A stretch of DNA of 64,000 nucleotides, from positions 186,001-250,000 of the forward strand of contig JALRME010000039.1 of assembly GCA_026120035.1 (NCBI GenBank), written 5' to 3'. Each line of letters opens with the position of its first letter. Positions within the stretch are counted from its first letter, which is position 1. The DNA comes from Coleophoma eucalyptorum. Taxonomy: Eukaryota > Ascomycota > Leotiomycetes > Helotiales > Dermateaceae. Both the position numbers and the translations under genes were made by a program. Positions 45,258 through 55,037 of the stretch are shown here, piece after piece. The notes beneath the pieces are model-generated. The model saw only the letters and a program-made list of their open reading frames with translations, made no database searches and was not told the origin of the DNA.

Positions 45258-47083
45258 AAATCCCAAGCTTGTTTGATAGACTTGATTGCAGTTACATTGA
45301 GCACTTTGAGTCTTGGATTCCTCAGGATTCAGGAAACTGCACGTAACAAACTTAACCGGATTACTCCTCTCAGGCCCGGAGTATTCTAGCCTTTGCCCAG
45401 CTAAGGAATGCTGCTGTAGGCATCTTGAAAGGCTTGTGCAGAACCTTTCAACTCCTTACACACTCTGCTACGCTGCGTATCAAGCTTTTCGAACTACGGA
45501 GTTAAACAGGTTTCTAGAAGAAACCCAACCTCCATACTTCTTCTCAGGCTCATATTATAGGGTCAATCGAATCATTGGGACAGCTAAGTGACTGAGGCTA
45601 ATTTGAAAGAGCCACGCGCATTGGTGCTAGCCGGTCTAGTAGTTGCAGCAGGTTGAGAAGGTAGCAGATTGAATAGCAGGAGTGTGTGGAGTTGGGTAGA
45701 AGCCGCAAGTTTAGGGGGTTAACATGGGTGGGATAGTTGAGATCATTTCAGTAGCCGTAGCCAATTCAGAGATTGAAACCTTCCCAAATTCAATGTCTGG
45801 AATGCTTTTGGTGATTCCGAGTAAACTCATGGCGAGGGGTGATCAGCACTAATGCAGTGGCGAAAGCCCCAATCTGGAGCAATATCTATCGACCCGTATT
45901 TCGCCGCAAACTCAATTCCGTCGTCGCTTGTAAAAACTGGTAAGGCTGTTTACATCGCTTATCCTACAACATTCGGATATCTGGAGCTGTGGATCACCTA
46001 TACACAGACAGTCTACGCGGTCCGCACACCGAATTCTCTCCAGACCTAGAAGTGGGATAAGTGCCACCATCTCTTATTCCCCGAGCTAAGCTTTCACAAA
46101 AAACGCCACACATGATTCCGATAACCTATCTCTTAGCACCAAGCTCCCCGTAACGCCTATTGGCTGCAGCGAATCTACAACGAAACCCAAGTCCGGGTCC
46201 GCCTCCACAGGATCTACGGACTAGAACTCCATCGCATTCCGGCCGCACGTAGTGGGGCGAGAGAGCGAGTATTAGTGCGCCAGAAGTGGAAGGAGGACAC
46301 CTCCAACCTGGTGAACTCGTGCTGGACGATGGGGAAAGGCTGTGACAGCCCCGGTACCGAAATCCCTCATAGAGAAACCAGCTCGCCATGCAACCCTTTC
46401 GGATATCTCGGCAGCGATATTGGCATACGCGTCTTAGACTTGAAGGGGACTGTGGCCAAAAGTCTCCAGTCTGTCTTTCAGAACGGGCTTGTAAGATTTG
46501 GGAAGTTCCGTTTTGGGACGTCTATGCTTGGGTGGCGAGCGCCTGCATCACCCGTTCGGTGCGGACGTGCTCCTTGTTGAAGAAGTTTCGAGAAGTGCAA
46601 GCGGCGGGCTTGCCAGACATGATGCAACTAAAACTAAAGCGTGGTTTCTAAGGAGTCGAAAGGAAGAACGTTATTCAGACTAGAAAACTGCAGGACAGCG
46701 GTACGCCTATATCTTGAGTGCAAACGAGCCATTGATCTCACGCAATACCAGAGAAACTGCGCAATGGTTTATAGAGAATTGTTATTCTAGATGTTTTCTC
46801 TAATGCGGAGTGTTCGGCATCTCAAATGCGATTTCACGCCTCTAAGCTATTTGAAGTGACGAGAGAGGGGCCGCAGGCCAGTTACTAGGTATTGGTACTT
46901 TATCTTGTTTGATCAAATAAACCAGGATGATGCACACCAGATAATTTTGAAGGTCTTGAGAATTATGATTTCCTAACTCTATTGAAAAACAAGAACATCG
47001 ATACAAAAGCCAGATTTATTACACCCCTTCTGATACCCTGTAATTTCTATCGATACAGAGCCAAAAATGGACCAAGTAGTTCA
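45258..47083. other. Intergenic, no supported gene
   Basis: 1.8 kb between two convergent genes. Several frames of 60-100 codons exist on both strands, none with a domain, signal peptide or coherent introns. Regions at 46.1-46.7 kb are more G+C-rich than the flanks; I see no repeat structure. Confidence 0.45.
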
Positions 47084-48959
47084 CTAAGCAGGACTTCCAC
47101 AGCCGAAACTTGTAGCAACACTACCACCACTGAATGCAGAAATCAAACCAAGTACACTACTATACACTCCAAGAACAGTGGTAGCGAAAGCACCCAGAGC
47201 ATAGAAGATGTTAAAGGTGTTAAGAGCAAAGTTCACCTTGTATCCACGAATCCATCTCGTTAGTCCACTGTCGATGGCCGAGTATGTTCCGGTGGAAGGA
47301 TCAAATTGCTCCTCGGATGTCATAGCATCGACTTGGACTTTGTAGCCCAATGCTAGGACAGCTGGGAATGTGTAGGTGAAGGAGAGAATGAACAGAGCAC
47401 CGATCAATCCCGAGATGTAACTGAACTGGGGGATTGCTGCTGCGATGATGAAACCCAGGGCCCAGTACATTGGTACAACACCAACCCACATGAATTTTCC
47501 GGCCTTGGTTGTAAGGGCTGGGGCGCCAAGGATTTCCTGCAAGACCTCGACATAAGCAACCTTGATTCCGATGTTGCCGTACAATGCAGCAGCGATCAGA
47601 CCAGTCACAATGTTCATGATGTTACAGGCTGTTTGCCATCCGAAAGGAGACAGACCTTGCATGACTGGGTTGTAGGCGAATTGTCCCTGGTAGCTGTAGA
47701 CGAAGATACCGAAGAACATGTACACAACGTAGATGAAGATGTTGGCGCATAGTAGACCCTTCCAGAAATCAAATGGGTGGCGCATCTCAGCCAAGAACGC
47801 AACGAAGAACATGGCACCTCCGTAACTGTAAACTGCTTGGTTGAGACCGTTCAGAGAACCGACGAATCCAGAACCACCGGTAGCCTTTCCATCTGGCGGG
47901 GTACCAGCATAGGTGTGGATAGGGCCCTTGGAAAAAGATGATCCGAAAGATGCTTCGACGGCAGAGTAGTTAGGCTCTGAGTTGGCAGCAACACCCATAC
48001 TGTATCCTAGTTAGTCATGCTGGCCGGGAACTTCGATTGGGGGTGCTAGGTGCTTACCAGAAAAAGATGATCAACAAGTTGATCCACACGGCGAAGTTGG
48101 CCAACCAACCAAATCGCTGAAGAGTGCGGATTTGACCCAAAATCATACCGGCAGCCATGAAAATCACAAGGCATGCCACAAAGCAGAGGGTTGACTTTGA
48201 GACCTGAGAGATGGATTGTCCGTTGCTAAGAATGAGAGCGGAAACCATAAGAATCATCTGGACGAATTGGGAAACGTTGATGAGATGGCGGGCCCAACTG
48301 CCGTAGACACGGTAGAACATATCTCCGAAGTTTAGAAGCGGGTATCGGTCAGAATCTAGGTGCAGGAAGATATCCCAGAGAAGATAACCGGAATAACAGG
48401 CGAAGACTCCAAATACGGTGTAAAGAGCAACTCCAGGGCCGTAACCCATCTGTGCAAAGGCCCATCTGTTTGGGGGTAAGTGACTGCACAGTTGGGAGGG
48501 GGACACAAGGGCGACTTACGGGGTTGAAAATGGACCCAGAATATCAGTGGTGATCAGATAAAAGACGGAACCCCAGCCGCAAGTTCGAAGAGCACGGCTG
48601 GCCTGCTTCCATTCGGCATCGGTGACACGCCCAATGTTCGCACCGGCCGGAGGAGTCACATCACCACTAACGGTCTTCTCGTCCACACCTTGAGGGGTCG
48701 CGCCTACATCGGATGATGAAGAGGCACCATGGCCCTTAGAAAATCGGCCCAAGATCACGCTCTTAACCGACGTTGGCCCTTGCAAGCGAACGTATTCCTC
48801 GTTGGCGATATTTTCTTCGGCTCGAGTTATGGCAGCATAGTAGATGTATTCCTCAATGCTAACTTTTGGGTCGTGGAGGTTGAAGACGCTCACATCTCGT
48901 TCTATCTGGGCACTGGCGCGGGGGTCGTTCCCCGACTTGAGCACCGCTGCGGAAGACAT
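47084..48959 (-). CDS. Amino acid transporter, AAAP family (N-type, Mtr-like)
   Basis: Exons 48520-48959, 48058-48465 and 47084-47999 keep frame and give about 587 residues. A hydrophilic N-terminus of about 120 residues (VSIEEYIYYAAITRAEE, then a Ser/Gly-rich linker) is followed by about eleven hydrophobic segments: SRALRTCGWGSVFYLITTDI, ALYTVFGVFACYSGYLLWD, VSQFVQMILMVSALIL, VACLVIFMAAGMILGQ, NFAVWINLLIIFF, then after a variable loop (GVAANSEPNYS) AVYSYGGAMFFVAFLAEM, which is the amino acid transporter signature. Fungal members such as Mtr take up neutral or aromatic amino acids at the plasma membrane. The start MSSAAVLKS (48959) is chosen; an in-frame ATG 27 nt upstream is possible. It lies downstream of a tRNA-Ala gene. 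Confidence 0.9.
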
Positions 48960-49864
48960 TGGGAAGCAGGGAGACGCGACGGACAAGCGAACTCAACAGA
49001 AACTGTGAAGACGAAGGGATGCGATGCAGAGCAATGCAGAAGCAGAGAGGGATGGAACCTTATAACAATCAATATCTCACCATACCAACAACCCCATGGC
49101 CCCACATATGATAAGGAAGCACAAAACGAATCCAGAAAGAGAAGGAAAGCGATACAATGCAGCCAATGGTTTATAGCAGTCGTATCTCTATGATACGAGG
49201 AGAATCAGGAGCAGCGACGCCGCGTGAGAACAGGCAGCCAAAGCATCGGACACCTTCCCATATGGTACTAGCCACCAGAATTCTGGAAGACATCGACCAG
49301 AGATTCCAACAGCTTTAAGGTGTGTGGATACCGAGAAAAAAATTATAGACGGTAGAAGCATTGCCAAGAGTGCCTCAAAGCTTGTCTAGACAAACCGTAA
49401 TTCCCGGAGTCGAACTCCGTGTGGTCCAGCTGAACGCCGTGGCACGGGGCGACCCACATAGGAGCTTCCATGCTTCCCTTCGATGGGTCACGACTACGCG
49501 ATGTACGTACTTCAAACAGTAAGTAACATGCTGCAATTGAACCACTCCCAAGGGACAATCCTGCGAGGGGCCTGCGTATCCTGGTCGGCGAGCAAGCCTT
49601 GCTCGCCTATGACGCTTTTCAATGGGTAACGGGCCAGACCCCCCGGAGGCGAGCGCTCCTCGTCGTTTATTTCTGAGTTCTCCATTGGTGAGTCCGCTTA
49701 GCCGACCTCGCCATTTGTCACCAGTGGAACCCTCGTCTCCATGGCCTGATCCCGCTGTCCAAAAGAGTTGACGGGCTCCTATCTCTTGCTGACCGGTGCC
49801 AGTCGGACTTCTCTCAACAACACCACAGAGGCAAAAAAGACAAAAAAGAAACCAGTCATTGATT
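48960..49864. other. Intergenic between amino acid transporter and tRNA
   Basis: 905 bp. It holds the transporter promoter and leader. At 49395-49410 on the minus strand is a sequence like an internal tRNA promoter B box (GGAGTTCGACTCC), but no full tRNA folds around it. Nothing else recognised. Confidence 0.4.
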
Positions 49865-49954
49865 TGGAGCGGCGGAGGATCGAACTCCGGACTTCATCGA
49901 CGTTGTACAACAGGTGTTTGCAAACGAGGCACTCTACCACTGAGTTACAGCCCC
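49865..49954 (-). tRNA. tRNA-Ala (anticodon TGC) with an 18-nt intron
   Basis: The minus strand folds as a cloverleaf: acceptor GGGGCTG with CCGCTCC plus discriminator A, D stem ACTC/GAGT with loop AGTGGTA, anticodon stem CCTCG/CGATG around TTTGCA, and T arm CGGAG-TTCGATC-CTCCG. The anticodon TGC lies at positions 34-36 with T33. An 18-nt insertion follows position 37, the usual place for nuclear tRNA introns. Two weak points: one acceptor-stem mismatch (T6 opposite C67) and one in the anticodon stem, so it may be a weak or decaying copy. It reads 5' to 3' from 49954 to 49865. Confidence 0.72.
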
Positions 49955-50777
49955 TTGATTGGTTGACGCTTTGATACTTAACTCACCTTATCAACCAGCC
50001 CTCGAAAAGATACCCTCCAAAACACTCATTCTTGGAGACCTTGCGCATGGTACAATTCACTTTAACCTATCATCGACCTTGGGGTGTTTACCCTCCCTGT
50101 ATTTGTTTACAAAAGAAGATACATATTGCTTATGCATGCCCTTATACGTATAAAAATGCACTTCTCTAGAACGGTAACTGAGATAAGTGTTTCCCTTCAC
50201 GGAACCCGGCAATGCGACATAAGCTTTTTGAGGATTCGGTGGCTGTCACGTTAGCTCGTCTGCCCGCCACGCCACACCATCATACACTAAACCGAGGGAA
50301 GTCACAACATCGGGCTTCTACCTATTCCCGAGCAGAAAATACTATTGGCTAATAGTAGCTCTGCCGTGAAAGACAAATAGAATGTTCTAAGATCAAAGAG
50401 CTCACTGTTATCGCGGAAATCTAGTGTGTATCTTATTATTCATTCTTGACGTTGGCTTGTTTCGGCCAGCCCTTGGGTAAATTCACTCGGTTGCTGACGG
50501 AATTCTACATAACCAATTCCTGTGATGGTTGTCTCCTCGGAACTTGGAGATACCTGCAATGACCATGATATTTCCTTAGAGTTCAATTAGAGCTTGCTTT
50601 GGAAAAATTATGTCCTAGCATCATCCTTGGCTACGTCGTCAGCAGCTTTACAACCCCCTTCTCTAAACAGGTTACTTTCTGCTGGAATACTTCACACGTG
50701 AAATTTCCACTTGGGGCGCAGAACCGGGTTCAGAAGCATCGGCCGGGGGCGGGCGGCATTATGCAATGCAATAACCA

Positions 50778-50788
50778 CCCCCCCCCCC
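50778..50788. repeat. Homopolymer run of 11 C
   Basis: Eleven consecutive C residues followed by CTCC repeats. Like the G run at 16061, its length may be unreliable. Confidence 0.65.
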
Positions 50789-51160
50789 TCCTCCTTATGC
50801 TGTCCCTGCTCGCCGGCAGATTTTTAAGTAGAGAGGTTCTTTCCCCTGCTTGTAGTTATAACTGGGAATAGTCTTCTAATTGTCGTTAAAATTACTCTTT
50901 AATATTAAATGTACCACGAAGCCAAGGAAAAGAAATAACTTATAGAAGAAAAAAGTGCCAAGTAATCTCGCCTCAAATCTCGCAAGCTATATACCTTATC
51001 CCACGTGAATTTTGACTAGCTGCTTCTTACATTTTGAACTTCAGACATCATTCCGTACTATCCCATTATTATCCCACCCTGGTCGTAATGTCGAGGCTTG
51101 CCAATTTTCTCTCTTTTAGTGGAATCGTGTACATGGGGCTTCCCCTACATCGTGCATTGT

Positions 51161-51180
51161 GGGGAGGAGGGGAGGGGGGG
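51161..51180 (+). other. G-rich run, possible G-quadruplex
   Basis: GGGG-A-GG-A-GGGG-A-GGGGGGG on the plus strand has at least four G tracts with single-base spacers (the long last tract can give two). It lies in intergenic DNA far from gene starts; no function can be assigned. Confidence 0.4.
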
Positions 51181-51504
51181 TTGATAGATCTGGAGATGGC
51201 TGCACTATGCAACTAAGGTATAAACATATCATTGGTTGGACTCTAAAACTAGTCTTCTGCTTCCTGTTATGCTTTAGGATTTTTCTACACCTAGTCTTCT
51301 ATATTTTGGCAGGTGAGACGTGGAAAATGTGACGACACGAACAAATTTTGAAAATTGTTTTTTTTTTTACCGATATTTATGCCGCGTTACAAAGCAATAC
51401 TGGGTTGGATTAGCTTCTGCTTTTCTTTTGCCGTCGTCAGAAAGAAATAGGGTATATATAATATTGAATGACAAGGACATGGCGTTTATGGTGTACATTT
51501 AGGT

Positions 51505-51610
51505 TAGAAAGCTCTTGATTGAGTCAAACTATGAAAGTTCTGTCTTAAGTACTTGACTGACACCCGGAGTGCAAACAAAGCCCATCACATGACTATTTGA
51601 CGTCTAACAT
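51505..51610 (+). repeat. Diverged dispersed repeat, copy 2
   Basis: Second copy of the repeat described at 17060-17170, same orientation. Both contain a shared AGTAC-TGA-TGAC block, GGAGTGC and ATGACTATT. No coding capacity or terminal inverted repeats are visible. Confidence 0.45.
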
Positions 51611-51791
51611 ATAGTGGAAATTACCAATGTAGTAATTAAGCCAGGCTACAACCTTCGTGTAGATTAGGTGGTACCTCAAGGACATAAAGACAGAAATGAT
51701 AGACTTGACTAATGAGATCTCTCTCCCTTCTTTAGAAGTACCCTCTGGATTATTCACGAAGGAACTATGCTATGCAAAAGGCTGCGCCACA

Positions 51792-52835
51792 TCATGCAGT
51801 TAACGTCAAGTTGCGAGTATCGACGTATGAGATATAACCGCCAGCGACACCCGTTACTAGCAAAAATATTAGTGCGCATTCAATCATTAAGCATAAGCCG
51901 GAAGAAGTAAACCTACCTCCTTTGGATGTCAGGTACAAAATCTCTGAATCCGCCGAGGTCTTCCCAAAAGCTCCAGCCGTCACACCAGCAAGAATAGTTG
52001 AATTCGCTACCACGGTGGTTTCCGAACCTACGATAGTAGCCAAAGTCGAGAGCGAATTCTGGCACAAGAAAACAACACCGTTAGATTTGATCGCAAAGTC
52101 ATCTCCGGCAGAGATGTTCGCGACCACCTCTGCTGGACCCGTCGCACTTCCAATGCTGTCGATTGGGGCTCTGCTGAAGGCTGGGTTTCCAGTGTTCGAG
52201 TAGTAGAGATAAGAATCTCGGATCTTCAAGCCATTGACGCCGAGCTTGGTGGTGCTAGTATTGAGATACTCGGTCGTGGCATCGCTGAAGTCGACGGTGT
52301 AGTTACCCGTACCCACATTAAGGCGCCAGATCCAACCATTGAGGGAGTCGGCGAGGAGGACGAGGCCGTCGCTTGCATTGGCGGTCGTCATGCCGTTCAA
52401 GAGCCCAGCTTCGGGAATCGCGGTCACCTTGCTCACAGTAGCATTGCTGGTCACAACACCCAGGGAAGAGTCGTAGGCGAAGGTATTCATGTCGACCTTG
52501 AACACCGTATAGTTTCCTGCAGCAATAACATAAAACACATCGGGGCTGGTTTCGCTGATACCCGAGAATCCTGTGTAGACGTCTGACGAGACGGTGGTGA
52601 CAACTATTGGGCTATCCATCCCCCCAGCCGGATCAATCAACTCCAGGATGGGAGTGTCTCGACGTGTCACTAATATCTGGCCATTGGAGCGTACAGCAAG
52701 GTTCTCATACCAAGTTCCGATTGCGCCTTGGTAAATACTGTTGACAGTCAAGGGATTGTTCGTCGCTAAGGCATTGACAAAGGCCCCGCCGAAGAGAATC
52801 GCGCCAAGTCCCCAAGTATTAGCAAATGGCCGCAT
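51792..52835 (-). CDS. Secreted SMP-30/gluconolactonase-like beta-propeller protein
   Basis: Exons 51917-52835 and 51792-51856 keep frame and give about 327 residues. The start MRPFANTWGLGAILFGGAFVNALATNN gives a signal peptide; an in-frame ATG at 52892 would add 19 residues. The body has repeated blade-like segments: ENLAVRSNGQILVTRRDTP, FSGISETSPDVFYVIAAGNY, LNGMTTANASDGLVLLADSLNGWIWRL, LGVNGLKIRDSYLYYSNTG and DDFAIKSNGVVFLCQN. This looks like the six-bladed fold of SMP-30/TolB-like secreted fungal proteins. Several N-glycosylation sites are present (NYT, NAT, NTS, NIS, NST). Catalytic metal ligands cannot be assigned by eye, so a lactonase role is only possible. Confidence 0.75.
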   Translation of the reverse strand: MRPFANTWGLGAILFGGAFVNALATNNPLTVNSIYQGAIGTWYENLAVRSNGQILVTRRDTPILELIDPAGGMDSPIVVTTVSSDVYTGFSGISETSPDVFYVIAAGNYTVFKVDMNTFAYDSSLGVVTSNATVSKVTAIPEAGLLNGMTTANASDGLVLLADSLNGWIWRLNVGTGNYTVDFSDATTEYLNTSTTKLGVNGLKIRDSYLYYSNTGNPAFSRAPIDSIGSATGPAEVVANISAGDDFAIKSNGVVFLCQNSLSTLATIVGSETTVVANSTILAGVTAGAFGKTSADSEILYLTSKGGRFTSSGLCLMIECALIFLLVTGVAGGYISYVDTRNLTLTA

Positions 52836-53920
52836 CTTCGCAAAGCACCCAAGAGATATCTTTTGAAAAGAATGAATGTAGGTGCTTTTCAAAATTAATT
52901 ATAAGGCGCCAAAGGGAATATAAGAGCTATGCGCATGCCCGTGCAGATTGAATGTAGTACCGAATTTGGCTGCAGGCATGCCGATCTTTGACGTCGCCTA
53001 AACCTTCAAAACACAACTGGAAGGATCAAAGCCTTGAAGTCGGCATTTTAGGTGCCGTTACCCCGTCGTTTTTAATTTCCGATATACCTCTATTCGATGG
53101 ATCATGTACCGGAGATGCTTTAATGTATGCACATAGCAAATAGATCGTTTCAAACCCAAGAGAAGCTGTCCGTCTTTTTCGTTCTTAATTCTCTTTTTCA
53201 ATGCCGTCGGAGATGCTGCCGTAAGATAAGATTTCCCCTGCATCTAGTTGCCCTTCTCGTCTCGTTAATCTCGAAACATTTCTATTCCCTCTAATTGGCA
53301 CATTGTTTCTTAGATGCAAAGAGATCTCGCCAAAATACCAGCCGCACATGTGAAATGCAAAATTAGGAAGATATAATATTCCTACACCAAAAACTTTCGT
53401 GAATACTGCAAAGTAAGAATGACGACGAGAAAAAATGATACCGGGACATCTTTCCCCACATCGTAGTATCCTGTCTTCGTCCATTAGGAAGGTGGAGCGC
53501 GCAGCACGGGAGGTTCATAGCAAGATTCATGCGGTAACGTCTTAAGCGATGTCCAGTAACAGGACCCGACCATTCAGTTTTATACACTTACACCACAAAG
53601 GTTAAACAAGTTTCTCGAGAAACAATTATAAACTATACTAGACGCTCCGTTCCATGCCAGGGTATGAAGACGCGTCCTTTTCCCTTTACCGCCTCTTAGC
53701 AGCCACTTCCCCGCTCCCCACCCATATCCTTTCTCCCATCACTTTGCAGCATTTACTTTCACCATGACGAACCAAATGATACTTCTCAAAGTAAGTAAAC
53801 TATATTTATAAAAGTATGTATATTCTTAGAAGTAGACAACCCAGAGTGATTTACACCCCGACTCTAATTTAATAAAAATAAAGAAATAACGCCTCGTGCC
53901 CACATTCATAAATCATAAAT
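52836..53920. other. Intergenic
   Basis: 1.1 kb between the propeller gene and the next secreted protein gene, both on the minus strand. It holds the propeller gene promoter. Frames reach 99 codons at most and none looks coding. Confidence 0.45.
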
Positions 53921-55037
53921 TTAAGCATAACCCAAGCTCACGGCATCCAGATAAACCACGTTCCCGCCTCGGCAAGTCGTGTAGACGGAAAGAGCCATGG
54001 AGCTCGCACTCGCGGGTGCAACCACCGATGCCTGGAGGTAATCCCACTTGTTCAGCCTCTGCACTGACCCACAGGTCTGGTCCAGGCAGACTACCAACTC
54101 GCAAGGCGAGCCGCGGTTGGAGATGGTTTTGCCGTACACCGTTGCGCTGTAGGTTGTGCCGGGGCATGCTGGGACGGTTTGGTTGATGGAGACAGGAGCA
54201 TCGCTTCGGGGGATGGTTTGCACCCTAGAGGATGGTTAGTCACTGGGTATGGGAAATTTGGAGAATAGCGATGGAAACTTACAGCTCGTAATTACCCAGC
54301 TTAGCAGGAGCTGCTGCTGAGCTTGCGGCGACTACTGCGGTGTATCCGGTTGCGGTGCCGAGCATCCATCCCGTGGGAGTGCCAGTTCCAGCTTCGAAAC
54401 CCCCGTTGGTCACAGTTGGGCTTACGCTGCAGCTGGTGGTTGGGGCTGCAATGTTTGCAATTATGGACGTGGCAGCATCGATATCAGTCTTGATGTTAAT
54501 AGCAGTGGTTGATGTTGGGGTTGATTTATCAATGTCAGTTGTTGTCTTGATAGCTTTGGTCGAGGTTGAGGTGGGTGCGTCAATGTCAGTTGTGGAATCG
54601 ATATCGGTCGTTGAGGATGTGGAGGTGGTTGTGGCTGGGTTGTCATCGCTTCCATGTTTTCTGGGTAGAAGAGTCCTTTTTGGGTTGTCCTCAGTGGTGG
54701 TTGTGATCGTGGCGGTTCGATCTTCAGTCTTTGTAGTTTTGGCGTCAATGTCGGTGTTATCATTATCATCGGTTCTAGTGTGGTTTCCATCCTCGGTTTT
54801 GGTTGAGGAAGCCACTGTCGCGTTTACGGTACTCACAACTGTTACTGTAACAGTTGTCTTCTCGCAGACTGGGGGTAGAGATGCAATCTCAGTGACGGTG
54901 ATAGTCGTATGAGTGGAATGGCCATCCCCGCCCTTTCTGGCAACCAAATTTTCCACTTTATGCTCATATGGCCAGGCATTGACGAGCGAGACGCACGCGA
55001 GGAAAGAACCAATCTTGATGGCGGATGGGAGTGTCAT
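53921..55037 (-). CDS. Secreted Thr/Asp-repeat protein with C-terminal binding-module-like domain
   Basis: Exons 54283-55037 and 53921-54224 keep frame and give about 352 residues. The signal peptide is MTLPSAIKIGSFLACVSLVNA. Residues about 40-200 are low in complexity: Thr/Ser-rich with the tetrapeptide TDID recurring six or more times (TDIDA, TDIDS, TDIDK), probably heavily O-glycosylated. The C-terminal 140 residues begin with TVTNGGFEAGTGTPTGWML and hold four or five cysteines (PACPGT, PCELVVCLDQTCGSV, TTCRGG) and a final VVYLDAVSLGYA, a pattern seen in carbohydrate-binding-module-like (CBM4/9-type) jelly-roll domains. It probably sits in the cell wall or medium. The family is inferred from pattern only. 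Confidence 0.72.

Larger units (their letters stand above)
49955..51791. other. Gene-poor stretch
   Basis: 1.8 kb with no coherent frame. Includes 11 C at 50778-50788, a G-rich run at 51161-51180 able to form a G-quadruplex, 12 T near 51358-51370, and the second copy of the diverged repeat at 51505-51610. AT-rich outside these. Confidence 0.45.

Noticed and set aside
45313..45591. 92-codon plus-strand frame rich in Cys, Leu and Tyr
   Set aside because: No domain, no flanking exons, and it lies in a 3' region between convergent genes.
49380..49560. Possible second tRNA gene on the minus strand (GGAGTTCGACTCC with an AGTGGTT box upstream)
   Set aside because: The B-box-like sequence has no matching T stem in the standard register, and no acceptor stem pairs across the 150 nt. 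It is at best a tRNA-derived fragment.
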